A stretch of 64,000 bases of DNA from Acetobacter farinalis (lineage in GTDB: Bacteria; Pseudomonadota; Alphaproteobacteria; Acetobacterales; Acetobacteraceae), in the NCBI RefSeq assembly GCF_011516935.1, contig NZ_WOTF01000003.1, forward strand, positions 124,001 through 188,000, in the 5' to 3' direction. Below, one piece after another: positions 39,579-48,785 of this stretch (position 1 is its first letter; each line of letters opens with the position of its first letter). The translations under genes and the position numbers were made by a program. Below the pieces are notes generated by a model. The model did no database searches. It was not told the origin of the DNA and worked only from the letters and a program-made list of their open reading frames with translations.

Positions 39579-39607
39579 ACCCGGGCACTATTTTTCGGCA
39601 GGAGACA

Positions 39608-39643
39608 TAAAAAAACGGTCAGGCTCACATGACCCTGACCGTT
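39608..39643 (-). terminator. Terminator of the hfq-hflX transcript
   Basis: The ten-base arms AACGGTCAGG (39614-39623) and CCTGACCGTT (39634-39643) are followed on the minus strand by a T-run (A-run 39608-39615). The hairpin lies 27 bases beyond the hflX stop codon. Confidence 0.9.
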
Positions 39644-39669
39644 TTCAAAAATGCATCTTTCTTCAGATG

Positions 39670-40986
39670 TTATGCCAGAAGCGGTTCAACCTGCTTGAAC
39701 AGCATTTCAAACCGTGCCCGGTCTTCTGCCTGAAGGCGCACGGTGATATCCGAAGAAGTCTCATCATCCTTGCGCATCAGCACTTCTCCGTGCTGATACA
39801 GCCAGGCTGATGCCGCGCCATCAGAGAGTGGCACGCGATAGCGCGCCTGCTCCATGGAGGCTGTCATCTGGCTGTCAATCAGGGCCAGAAGTCCGGGCAG
39901 GCCATCTCCTGTCATGGCGGAAATCGCCACGGCATCCCCAAGGTGCGCCAGTTCTTCGGGGCCACCCAGCAGATCGACCTTGTTCAGCACTTCAATCACG
40001 CGGCCGGACCAGTCTTCCTCAATCATGTTATCACGTGCCATGCCGGTCAGAACGTGAAACACGTCCTTTTTCTGGGCAGCACTATCCGGGTGCGCAATAT
40101 CCCGCACGTGAAGAATGATGTCCGCCTCAGCCACTTCTTCAAGCGTTGCACGGAACGCCGCAATCAGTTCCGTTGGCAGATCACTGATAAATCCCACCGT
40201 GTCAGAGAGAATAACCCTGCGGCCCGATGGCAGCGTAATGGCCCGCATTGTCGGGTCAAGCGTGGCGAAGAGCTGATCTTTTGCGTAAACCGTTGCCCCG
40301 GTCAGGGCATTGAACAGGGTTGATTTACCTGCGTTGGTATACCCGACCAGCGCCACAACCGGGAACGGCACCCGCCTGCGCGCCTGCCGGTGCAGGCCGC
40401 GTGTGCGGCGCACCTGTTCCAGATCTTTTTTCAGGCGGACAATCCTGTCCCCAATCATCCGGCGGTCAGCCTCGATCTGGGTTTCACCCGGGCCGCCAAG
40501 AAAGCCGAAGCCCCCGCGCTGACGTTCCAGATGGGTCCATAACCGCACAAGCCGGGAGCGCTGATATTCCAGATGCGCCAGTTCGACCTGAAGCGTTCCT
40601 TCCTTCGTGGCCGCGCGTGCGCCGAAAATATCCAGAATCAGCCCGGTACGATCAATAACCTTGCAGCCGAATTCCTTTTCCAGATTACGCTGCTGGGCAG
40701 GGCTGAGCCGGGCATCCACCACCAGAACATCAATTTTGTCAGCCTGAACGGCAACTTTGAGCGAATCGACCTGGCCTTTCCCCAGCAGGGTGGCTGAGCG
40801 TCTGGTCCGCAACAGAAGAACGGCCTGCAACACAACCACCAGCCCGATGGAGGCTGCCAGACCTACCGCTTCTTCCAGCCGGGCTTCCGCTGCCCGTACA
40901 TCCTGATCCTGTGCGGATCGTTCCCAGGGGAGAATAACCGCGCCACGTGTGGCAACGGGTTTCGTATCAGTTAAAATCGTCGCCAA
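39670..40986 (-). CDS. hflX: Ribosome-splitting GTPase HflX
   Basis: HflX rescues stalled ribosomes by splitting them under stress. Recognisable parts are the N-terminal domain ([40 protein letters not shown]), the [13 protein letters not shown] motif, a coiled linker, and the G domain with [28 protein letters not shown] and NKVD. The start is unclear because the frame has no ATG between its first codons inside hfq (41073) and the conserved region. A TTG at 40986, with GAGAG upstream, is my choice and overlaps the end of hfq by 20 bases. The product would be 438 residues. Confidence 0.88.
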   Translation of the reverse strand: MATILTDTKPVATRGAVILPWERSAQDQDVRAAEARLEEAVGLAASIGLVVVLQAVLLLRTRRSATLLGKGQVDSLKVAVQADKIDVLVVDARLSPAQQRNLEKEFGCKVIDRTGLILDIFGARAATKEGTLQVELAHLEYQRSRLVRLWTHLERQRGGFGFLGGPGETQIEADRRMIGDRIVRLKKDLEQVRRTRGLHRQARRRVPFPVVALVGYTNAGKSTLFNALTGATVYAKDQLFATLDPTMRAITLPSGRRVILSDTVGFISDLPTELIAAFRATLEEVAEADIILHVRDIAHPDSAAQKKDVFHVLTGMARDNMIEEDWSGRVIEVLNKVDLLGGPEELAHLGDAVAISAMTGDGLPGLLALIDSQMTASMEQARYRVPLSDGAASAWLYQHGEVLMRKDDETSSDITVRLQAEDRARFEMLFKQVEPLLA

Positions 40987-41251
40987 GTGTGGGCTCTCTG
41001 TTTGTCTGAGCACCCGCGGCAGGTGCTTCAAAAATATTGATCGGCACAGTCGGCATGACCGTGCTGATAGCATGCTTGTAGATCAACTGGGTGTGCTCAT
41101 CACGCTTCAGCAAAACAGCAGACTCATCAAACCACGTAATATTGCCCTGCAATTTCACGCCATTCACAAGAAAAACTGTCACTGATGAGCGTGAACGGCG
41201 AATCTGACTCAGAAACGCATCCTGCACATTATATCCGCTGTCCTTATCCAC
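40967..41251 (-). CDS. hfq: RNA chaperone Hfq
   Basis: A hexameric Sm-like protein that pairs small RNAs with mRNAs. The 94-residue sequence has the Sm1 region [27 protein letters not shown] and the Sm2 signature YKHAIST, then a short Pro/Ala/Asn-rich tail. It is placed between ntrX and hflX, the conserved alphaproteobacterial order, and overlaps the hflX start. Confidence 0.97.
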   Translation of the reverse strand: MDKDSGYNVQDAFLSQIRRSRSSVTVFLVNGVKLQGNITWFDESAVLLKRDEHTQLIYKHAISTVMPTVPINIFEAPAAGAQTNREPTLGDDFN

Positions 41252-41317
41252 GATGGGAGGCCCTATTCTCGTTTTTCGTTATAGCCGGACGATGGCTTGC
41301 CAATAAGGGCAAACACG

Positions 41318-42709
41318 TCAGCCGACCCCTCGTTCCTCAGACGTTACACCAAGCTGCTTCAGTTTGCGATGCAGCGCGCTGCGTTCCATCCCGACAAATA
41401 TGGCTGTCCGGCTGATGTTGCCGCCAAAACGCAGCAGTTGCGCCTGAAGATATTGTGTCTCGAACATATCACGCGCCTCACGCAGGGGGAGGCTCATCAC
41501 ATCGGCCGAGGCATCGAATTTCAGCAGGGCTGGAGCGCCCTCCCCAATGGTGGAAGGCAGCATTTCCGCGCGGATTGGCTCCACACTGTTGCCCGGCATC
41601 ATGATCAGCACGCGTTCCATCAGGTTCCGCAACTCCCGCGCATTGCCCGGCCAGTCATAGGCCTGCAGGGCGGCAATGGCATCCACCGAGAGTTCACGCT
41701 GGGGCAGACCAGCCATCTCCGCAGCGCGACGCAGAAAGAGCTCCGCAAGCCCCGGAATATCATCCCGCCGCTCCCGCAGCCCCGGAAGGCGGAGAGGCAC
41801 TACGGCCAGCCGGTAGTACAGATCCTCCCGGAAGCGGCCCGCCATGATCTCGGCCTGAAGATCCCGGTTTGTGGTCGCGAGCACGCGAATATCCACTTTG
41901 ACGCGGGTTGAGCCTCCCAGCCGTTCGAAGGTCTGGTCCTGCAGGGCACGCACAATCTTGCCCTGTGTTTCCAGCGGCATATCCGCCACTTCATCCAGCA
42001 CCAGCGTGCCGCCATGCGCGCGCTCCAGCACCCCGGTGCGCCGCCCCGAGCCATCCGCCGCACCTTCCAGCCCGAAGAGTTCCTCCTCAAACCGGTTGGG
42101 TGCCAGAATGGCGCAGTTCAGGGCCACAAACGGGCCTTCTGTCCGGCGGGAGCGGGCATGAATCATGCGCGCCGCCACTTCCTTGCCGGAGCCGGGGCCG
42201 CCTGTAATCAGCACACGGGAGCCTGTAGGGGCCACACGCTCAATCTGCCCGCGCACCGCCGTAATCAGGGCGCTGTTACCAAACAGTTCCGTATCCTGCC
42301 CGGCGCGCAGGCGCAGTTCCTCGTTTTCTCTGGCCAGACGCGAGGCTTCCAGCGCACGCCGCACCACAACCAGCAGACGGTCAGCCTGAAACGGCTTTTC
42401 TATGAAGTCATACGCACCATGCTGAAGGGCCGCGACGGCGGTTTCAATCGTGCCATGGCCGGAAATCATGATGACCGGCACAGACGGCTCTTCCGCATGC
42501 AGGACATTCAGAATGCCCAGCCCATCCAGTTGAGAGTCCCGCAGCCAGACATCCAGAATCACCAGAGAAGGCCTGCGGGCACGAAACGCGGCTATTGCGA
42601 TGTCAGACGTCGCAGCAACCCGTGTTTCATAGCCCTCATCTTCAAGAATGCCTTCAATGAGCATCCGGATATCGGGCTCATCATCAACAATCAGGATTTC
42701 ATGAGCCAT
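41318..42709 (-). CDS. ntrX: Nitrogen assimilation response regulator NtrX
   Basis: The response regulator partner of NtrY. The 463-residue protein has a receiver domain with the phospho-acceptor Asp53 (SLVILDVWL), a AAA+ domain with a degenerate Walker A (GGPGSGKEVAARMI), Walker B GGTLVLDEVADMP and the arginine-containing [18 protein letters not shown] Fis-type helix-turn-helix follows (GGNISRTAIFVGMERSALHRKLKQLG). The loop that should read GAFTGA, after EEELFG, reads LEGAADGSGRR instead, so a sigma-54 contact is not evident. It overlaps ntrY by 11 bases. Confidence 0.93.
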   Translation of the reverse strand: MAHEILIVDDEPDIRMLIEGILEDEGYETRVAATSDIAIAAFRARRPSLVILDVWLRDSQLDGLGILNVLHAEEPSVPVIMISGHGTIETAVAALQHGAYDFIEKPFQADRLLVVVRRALEASRLARENEELRLRAGQDTELFGNSALITAVRGQIERVAPTGSRVLITGGPGSGKEVAARMIHARSRRTEGPFVALNCAILAPNRFEEELFGLEGAADGSGRRTGVLERAHGGTLVLDEVADMPLETQGKIVRALQDQTFERLGGSTRVKVDIRVLATTNRDLQAEIMAGRFREDLYYRLAVVPLRLPGLRERRDDIPGLAELFLRRAAEMAGLPQRELSVDAIAALQAYDWPGNARELRNLMERVLIMMPGNSVEPIRAEMLPSTIGEGAPALLKFDASADVMSLPLREARDMFETQYLQAQLLRFGGNISRTAIFVGMERSALHRKLKQLGVTSEERGVG

Positions 42710-44960
42710 GGTCGTCCTTCATCGGCAAAATCAGAATAGCCACAGTTCCTGTTCCCTCCGCCCTGTCTTCCAGACGCACCTCGCCTCCATGGTCTTCCAT
42801 AATCTTTTTGACAATGGCCAGACCCAACCCGGTACCTTTAGCCTTGTGCGTCACATAAGGCTCGGTCAACCGGTGCCGGTCGCCCGAAGGCAGGCCAACA
42901 CCGTTATCCGCCACGGAAAGTTCAACGGTACCGTCCTGCTCCTTCAGGCCAATCCATACCGCACCGGCCACGTTTGCGCCATTTTCCTCAACATCACCCT
43001 GTTTTGCCGTCATGGCAATGGCATCGGCTGCATTCTGCAGCAGGTTGATCAATCCCTGGCTGATCAACCGCCTGTCACACCGCACCACCGGCCCTCTGTC
43101 GGGCAGGCTGACATGATAGGTAATTTCAGGATGGGCATTCCGCTGTAGCACCAGAACTTCCCGCATGATGCGGGAGAGGTCCTCATGCGTCATCACCGGC
43201 TGAGGCATCCGGGCGAAGGCGGAGAATTCATCCACCATCCGGCCAATATCGCCCACCTGCCGCACAATGGTATCCGCGCATTGTGCAAAGGTTTCCGGGT
43301 CAGACGTGATCTCCCGTAGAAAGCGGCGCTTCAGCCGCTCGGCCGCAAGCTGGATAGGCGTGAGCGGGTTCTTGATTTCATGCGCGATACGCCGCGCCAC
43401 GTCCGCCCAGGCGGCTTTCCGCTGGGCCTGCTGCAGGGCCGTGATGTCATCAAAAGTCATCACGTAGCCTTCTGTCACCGTGCCACGCAGTTCCGCGCCA
43501 ACCCGCACCAGCAGGATACGGCGGCTGGCGGCGGGGCCTGTCTGCACCTCGCGCGTAACCACCTGATCCGGCACGGAACGGACTTCAGCCAGCAGCTCCG
43601 CAAATTCCGGCACGCGTGTTGCCAGCGGCTCCCCGATGGCATCCATCAGGTCTGTTTGCAGGAGCAGGCTGGCCGCACGGTTGGGCAGTTCAATCCGCTG
43701 CTCCACATCCAGCCCGATCACCCCGGCGGAAACACCGGACAGAACAGCTTCCGTAAACCGGCGGCGTTCATTGATCTGCCCGTACGCCGCCATCAGTTCT
43801 GAACGCTGGCTGGCAAGCTGCTCGGTCATGCGGTTGAAGGCGCGGGAAAGGCTTGTTACCTCATCATCCCGCTTGGCCTCGGGCACATGCACCCCGAGGT
43901 CCCCTTCACTGATGCGCCGGGCCGCCAGAATCAGCAGGCCCAGCGGCCTGGCAATCTGGTTTGCCAGCGCCAGGCCAATCAGCGCGGCGGAGGCCAGAAC
44001 AAGCAGGGCCACCAGCGCGAAAATCATCACAAATGTCAGCTGAATCTTGGCCCGGTTGCCATTCAGCCGCTGGTAGTCCGCAATCACCTTCTCGGTGCGA
44101 TGCATGTGCTCCAGAATGGAGGGGTCCACCAGCCGGGTGATCACCAGCATCAGCGCCGGGGTCTGGGAGAGTTCCACAACAGCCCGGACCGTCTGCTCAT
44201 CGGGGGAATCGAGAATGGCGACATCATTGGAGCGCGCCATCAATGTCGCGGCCGGAGGCGGCAGGGCCTGATCTCCAGCGCGGCTCATCAGGCCGCCCGC
44301 GGCAACAATCTTGTTGGTAATCGGGTCATACACCAGCGCTTCCGTCAGGCCGCGCATGGTGGCCTGACTGTCCAGCATTTCACTCAGCGCATCATGGTCC
44401 TGCAGCAGGTTCATGCCGCTGGCAGCCAGTTCGTTCTGCGCGCTCATGATGTAGTTGGACATGGAAAACGCATCGGTGCGGATATTGGCGTTATGTTCCG
44501 CCAGATAGCCGCGTGAGGCTTCACGCGCCTCGTTCAGCGCCGTGTTTACCCGGTCTGAAAACCAGATCTGTATGCCGTAATGGAAAAACAGGGTGGCGAA
44601 CACACCCACCACCAGTGTGGGGGCAACAGCCACAATGCCGAACAGCGTGACCAGCCGCACATGGAGTCTGGCTCCTGCCAGCCCCTTGCGATGCTCGACC
44701 AGCATTGGCCCCACCCGCATGGTCACCGCCAGCAGGAGCAGCCCCAGCACCACACTGTTCAGCACCACGATCAGCGGTTCAATAACGGCATAATGCCCGA
44801 ACGACATCCCGCCCGAGAGCACCACAAACGTTGCAAACCCAAGGACCAGCGCCAACGCAGCCAGCGTGAGCGCAACACTTTTCCGCTCCAGCGCACGCAG
44901 GAGCCAGTGGAGCCGGCTGCGCGCCAGAAACGTATTCAGGGAGGAAAGGAAACGCTGCAT
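42699..44960 (-). CDS. ntrY: Sensor histidine kinase NtrY
   Basis: A 753-residue membrane sensor. The N-terminal third has several hydrophobic segments (about residues 28-50, 58-80, 95-125) and, after an extracytoplasmic loop, another near 320-345. HAMP follows (IARPLGLLILAARRISEGDLG), then PAS (VLSGVSAGVIGLDVEQRIEL), and the DHp motif RRIAHEIKNPLTPIQLAAERLKR with the phospho-acceptor His. The ATPase domain has NLLQNAADAI, DNGVGLP and GTGLGLAIV. It is the cognate kinase of NtrX and follows ntrC by nine bases. Confidence 0.95.
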   Translation of the reverse strand: MQRFLSSLNTFLARSRLHWLLRALERKSVALTLAALALVLGFATFVVLSGGMSFGHYAVIEPLIVVLNSVVLGLLLLAVTMRVGPMLVEHRKGLAGARLHVRLVTLFGIVAVAPTLVVGVFATLFFHYGIQIWFSDRVNTALNEAREASRGYLAEHNANIRTDAFSMSNYIMSAQNELAASGMNLLQDHDALSEMLDSQATMRGLTEALVYDPITNKIVAAGGLMSRAGDQALPPPAATLMARSNDVAILDSPDEQTVRAVVELSQTPALMLVITRLVDPSILEHMHRTEKVIADYQRLNGNRAKIQLTFVMIFALVALLVLASAALIGLALANQIARPLGLLILAARRISEGDLGVHVPEAKRDDEVTSLSRAFNRMTEQLASQRSELMAAYGQINERRRFTEAVLSGVSAGVIGLDVEQRIELPNRAASLLLQTDLMDAIGEPLATRVPEFAELLAEVRSVPDQVVTREVQTGPAASRRILLVRVGAELRGTVTEGYVMTFDDITALQQAQRKAAWADVARRIAHEIKNPLTPIQLAAERLKRRFLREITSDPETFAQCADTIVRQVGDIGRMVDEFSAFARMPQPVMTHEDLSRIMREVLVLQRNAHPEITYHVSLPDRGPVVRCDRRLISQGLINLLQNAADAIAMTAKQGDVEENGANVAGAVWIGLKEQDGTVELSVADNGVGLPSGDRHRLTEPYVTHKAKGTGLGLAIVKKIMEDHGGEVRLEDRAEGTGTVAILILPMKDDHGS

Positions 44961-44969
44961 GCAGGCAGG

Positions 44970-46418
44970 TTAGACCACGCCGCGCACAACGGGAATTTCA
45001 AGTTCGCGGATTTTCTTGCGCAACGTATTGCGATTGAGCCCCAGCATGGCCGCGGCCTTGATCTGGTTGCCCCGTGTTTCGTGCAATGTCATCTGAATAA
45101 GGGGGCGTTCCACCTCTGCAATCACGCGCGTGTAGAGATCATGCAGCGGCATGCCCTCCCGCCCTGCGGTCAGATACCGCATGATATGGCGGGAAATGGC
45201 ATCGGACAAAGGCTCTTCAATAACGGGCTTTTCGGAAATAGCCTCATGCGCCAGCGGCTCGGCCAGTTCGGCGTCAATCAGGTCACTGCTGATGGTTTCC
45301 TGCGGATAAAGCGCCACAATACGCCGCATGAGATTTTCAAGCTCACGGACATTGCCCGGCCAGCGCCAGGATTGCAGGCGCGCCACGGCGGATTCATCCA
45401 GCACTCTGGCGCCTGCCCCGGCCTCCCGGCTTTGCGCCAGAAAATGGCGCGCCAGTTGCGGAATATCTTCCAGCCGCTCCCGCAGGGGCGGAAGCCGGAG
45501 CGGGACGACATTCAGCCGGTAATACAGATCTTCACGGAAGGTACCGGCCCGGATAGCCTGCCGCAGGTCCCGATGTGTGGCGGCAATAATGCGCACATCC
45601 GCCCGGATGGGCGCACGCCCACCCACCGTGGTGAACTCCCCTTCCTGCAACACACGCAAAAGCCGCGTCTGTGCTTCCGGGGGCATATCGCCAATCTCAT
45701 CCAGAAACAGCGTGCCACCTGTGGCCTGCTCGAAGCGACCGGGGCTCCGCCCGGATACCGCGCCGGGCACACGCTCCTGCCCGAACAACTCACTCTCAAT
45801 CTGATCACGCGGGATGGCGGCCATATTCACAGCCACAAACGGACCACCGCGCCTGCGCCCGTATTCATGCAGCGCGCGGGCAACCAGTTCTTTCCCCGTG
45901 CCGCTCTCCCCGCTGACCATGACTGTCAGATCAGATGTCGTGAGGCGGGCAATGCTGCGATAGATCCCCTGCATGACCGGAGATTGCCCGATGAGCGGCA
46001 GACGCTCTTCCGGTGCCGGGGGTGTTGCCGGCCTGTCTGCCTCATGGGCCGGAGCAACCAGCGCCCGCCCCACAACACTGAGCAGTTCCTTCAGGTCAAA
46101 CGGTTTGGCCAGATATTCAAACGCGCCGCGCTGCGTGGCCTTGACCGCCGTCACCAGATTGGACTGCGCGCTCATTACAATAATACGCAGGTCAGGCCGG
46201 GCCTGCCGAATACGCGGGATAAGATCCAGCCCGCTGCCATCGGGCATCACCACATCGGTGATCACCAGATCTCCCTCACCTTCCTCCACCCACTGCCAGA
46301 GGGTTGCCGCATTGGGGGTGGACTGAACCTGATACCCGGCCCTCCCCAGAGCCTGCCCAAGAACGGTACGAATGGAACGGTCATCATCAGCAACAAGAAT
46401 GGTCGGCAAAGGTGTCAT
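44970..46418 (-). CDS. ntrC: Nitrogen regulator NtrC (NRI)
   Basis: The response regulator of nitrogen limitation, phosphorylated by NtrB. The 482-residue protein has a receiver domain with Asp55 ([12 protein letters not shown]), a AAA+ domain with Walker [20 protein letters not shown] and Walker [14 protein letters not shown], and a C-terminal Fis-type helix ([23 protein letters not shown]). The sigma-54 contact loop is altered: after SELFGQE the sequence is [17 protein letters not shown], not GAFTGA. Rhodobacter capsulatus NtrC, which also lacks this loop, works with sigma-70, so a similar mode is possible. The gene lies 55 bases after ntrB. Confidence 0.94.
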   Translation of the reverse strand: MTPLPTILVADDDRSIRTVLGQALGRAGYQVQSTPNAATLWQWVEEGEGDLVITDVVMPDGSGLDLIPRIRQARPDLRIIVMSAQSNLVTAVKATQRGAFEYLAKPFDLKELLSVVGRALVAPAHEADRPATPPAPEERLPLIGQSPVMQGIYRSIARLTTSDLTVMVSGESGTGKELVARALHEYGRRRGGPFVAVNMAAIPRDQIESELFGQERVPGAVSGRSPGRFEQATGGTLFLDEIGDMPPEAQTRLLRVLQEGEFTTVGGRAPIRADVRIIAATHRDLRQAIRAGTFREDLYYRLNVVPLRLPPLRERLEDIPQLARHFLAQSREAGAGARVLDESAVARLQSWRWPGNVRELENLMRRIVALYPQETISSDLIDAELAEPLAHEAISEKPVIEEPLSDAISRHIMRYLTAGREGMPLHDLYTRVIAEVERPLIQMTLHETRGNQIKAAAMLGLNRNTLRKKIRELEIPVVRGVV

Positions 46419-46473
46419 AGGGTCAGATTACACTCAGAAGCAGAAAAATCATTACAAAAAAAGAACGAACAGA

Positions 46474-47586
46474 TCAGGCCGTCTCATGCCCCTCCGGCAC
46501 AACTGGCAGATACAGGCTGATTTCCGTGCGCCCCGGTCGGCTTTCCACTTCAATCACGCCACCATGGTCATCCATAATCTTGCCCACCAGCGCCAGCCCC
46601 AGCCCGGAGCCACTCATTTTGGTGCTGATGAACGGCTCAAACAGATGCGGGCGGATGGTCTCCGAAATCCCAGGCCCCGTATCCCGCACCGTGACCACCA
46701 GCGGCAGGTGCCGCCATTGGGTTGTGCCCGGAATAGCCAGCCGGATGCCGGGCCGGTAGCTGGTGCTCAGCGTGATCTCACCCGGCTTGTCAGATTCCCG
46801 GATCGCTTCCGCTGCGTTTTTGACCAGATTAAGCAGCATCTGCACAAGCTGGTCCCGGTTCCCCCAGACATGCGGCAGGGATGGATCATACCGCTCCACA
46901 ATCCGCAGGCCCGCGGCACAGCCCTTGCTCGCCAGCAGCCGCACATGTTCCAGAACGCGATGGATGTTCAGGGAGCGGTATTCAGTCGGGGCCTCCCCAA
47001 ACATCCCTATCCGCTCGACCAGCGCATCAATCCGGTCCACTTCATCGCAAATCAGGGTTGCGAGTTCCTTGTCCCCTTCCCCAACCGAATGCTCAAGAAT
47101 TTGCGCAGCGCCCTTGATGCCGGAGAGCGGGTTCCGCACCTCATGCGCCAGCATTTCGGCCATTCCCGAAACACTGCGGGCCGCGGAGCGGAACGCAAGC
47201 TGGCGGTCCAGCGCGCGGGCGGCGGAGGAATCATGAAACGTCAGGAGAACCGAACCGGGATAATCCAGCACATCTGCCCCCTGCACCGTCACCCCTTCAT
47301 GGTGAAAGCGCGGGCTGCTGAACACCAGCTCATGCTCGGTAATGGTGCATCCTTCCCCGCGCACATGCTGCACCAGCAGAAAAAGCGGGTGATCTTCAGG
47401 CACCAGATCCGTCAGAGTGCTCTGGCAAAGCTGATGCCGGGATGTGGCGAAAAATTCTTCCGCAGCCGCATTGGCAAACCGTAGCTCGTTGGCCGGACCA
47501 AGCTCCAGAACGGCCACAGGCAGACTATCCAGCAGGAGACCGGGGCCGGGGCCACTCCCCTCCTGAGACGGTTTGGATATTTTCAT
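46474..47586 (-). CDS. ntrB: Nitrogen regulation histidine kinase NtrB (NRII)
   Basis: A soluble kinase/phosphatase that reads the PII signal and sets NtrC phosphorylation. The 370-residue product has an N-terminal PAS domain (LLDSLPVAVLELGPANELRFANAAAEEFF), the DHp motif MLAHEVRNPLSGIKGAAQILE with the phospho-acceptor His, and an ATPase domain with QMLLNLVKNAAEAI, DTGPGIS and GSGLGLALVGKIMDDHGG. The start at 47586 (MKISKPSQ) lies ten bases after the dusB stop. A longer ORF would overlap dusB. Confidence 0.94.
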   Translation of the reverse strand: MKISKPSQEGSGPGPGLLLDSLPVAVLELGPANELRFANAAAEEFFATSRHQLCQSTLTDLVPEDHPLFLLVQHVRGEGCTITEHELVFSSPRFHHEGVTVQGADVLDYPGSVLLTFHDSSAARALDRQLAFRSAARSVSGMAEMLAHEVRNPLSGIKGAAQILEHSVGEGDKELATLICDEVDRIDALVERIGMFGEAPTEYRSLNIHRVLEHVRLLASKGCAAGLRIVERYDPSLPHVWGNRDQLVQMLLNLVKNAAEAIRESDKPGEITLSTSYRPGIRLAIPGTTQWRHLPLVVTVRDTGPGISETIRPHLFEPFISTKMSGSGLGLALVGKIMDDHGGVIEVESRPGRTEISLYLPVVPEGHETA

Positions 47587-47596
47587 ACAGCCCGGT

Positions 47597-48667
47597 TCAT
47601 GCCGCATGCGCCTGCGCATCAGCATGGCGGGAGGCTCGTGGCTCCCTTACCGCGCCCGCAGCAATCTGCTGGTCATAAAAATCGGAGATCATCGCAATCG
47701 CGTCCGGCGCGGTGTCCACACGGTTCACCGCGGCCCGGAAGCCCGCGGAACTGTGCAACCCGGCGGAGTACCAGGAGACATGCTTGCGCGCCAGCCGCAG
47801 CCCCGGGCGTTCCCCAAAGTGATCAAGCATCATGCGGTAATGCTCCAGCACAATGGCTTTTTCCGCCTCAAGGTCCGGGTCCGGCACCTCTTCGCCTGTA
47901 AGCAGAGCATGGGCAACCTGCGCGAGAAACCACGGACGACCATAGCACCCGCGCCCGATCATCACGCCATCCGCGCCGGACTGCGCCAGAGCCGTACGGG
48001 CATCGTCCACGGTCAGAATATCACCATTCACAATCACCGGCAGTGCGACAGCGTCCTTCACCGTCCGCACAAATGCCCAGTCCGCCGTGCCGTTATAAAA
48101 CTGCTGGCGGGTACGCCCGTGCACCGTAATCATGCGGATCCCGGCCTCCTGCGCAATCCGCGCCAGTGAGGGCGCATTGAGGTGGGCATGGTCCCACCCC
48201 ATACGCATTTTCAGCGTCACGGGCACCGGAACCGCCTTGACCACGGCATCCAGCAGCCGGGCCGCGGCCACTTCATCCCGCATCAGCGCGGAACCGGCCA
48301 TCTGGCCAACCGCAACCTTTTTCACCGGGCACCCGAAATTGATATCAATCAGATCCGCCCCGCGCCCCACGGCAATACGGGCGGCTTCCGCCATGGCATC
48401 CGGGTCGCACCCGGCCAGCTGCACGGCGTTGGGGCCACCGGCGTCCGCCACTTCGGCCATGCGCAGGGTGGTATCGTTTTCCCGGACCATGGCCCAGGAG
48501 GCAATCATTTCGGAAACAACAAGCCCCGCCCCCAGCTTCCGCGCCAGACGACGGAACGGCAGGTCTGTCACGCCGGACATGGGCGCGAGAATAACGGGAG
48601 TTTCCAGGCGCACACCGCCCAGATCAATCGGCCGCACGAGCGGTTGCGTTTGCACAGTCTTTTCCAT
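47597..48667 (-). CDS. dusB: tRNA-dihydrouridine synthase DusB (NifR3)
   Basis: A flavoenzyme that reduces uridines in the tRNA D-loop. The 356-residue protein has [17 protein letters not shown], the [20 protein letters not shown] active-site region with the catalytic Cys, [13 protein letters not shown] and a phosphate-binding [16 protein letters not shown]. It is the first gene of the nifR3-ntrB-ntrC-ntrY-ntrX run that is typical of Alphaproteobacteria. Confidence 0.95.
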   Translation of the reverse strand: MEKTVQTQPLVRPIDLGGVRLETPVILAPMSGVTDLPFRRLARKLGAGLVVSEMIASWAMVRENDTTLRMAEVADAGGPNAVQLAGCDPDAMAEAARIAVGRGADLIDINFGCPVKKVAVGQMAGSALMRDEVAAARLLDAVVKAVPVPVTLKMRMGWDHAHLNAPSLARIAQEAGIRMITVHGRTRQQFYNGTADWAFVRTVKDAVALPVIVNGDILTVDDARTALAQSGADGVMIGRGCYGRPWFLAQVAHALLTGEEVPDPDLEAEKAIVLEHYRMMLDHFGERPGLRLARKHVSWYSAGLHSSAGFRAAVNRVDTAPDAIAMISDFYDQQIAAGAVREPRASRHADAQAHAA

Positions 48668-48785
48668 ATTGCCTATGATTTAGGCAAATATACCAATTTC
48701 GGGAAGGGGAATCAATCTTATATATCCGTAACGTTCTGGATCTGCACATGCAAATGCCTCAAACGCTTCAAGCCGCACCCGACCT

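Noticed and set aside
44580-46520. 646-codon open frame on the plus strand
   Set aside because: It is antisense to ntrC and ntrY, with no recognisable domain and the His/Gln/Pro bias of a shadow frame.
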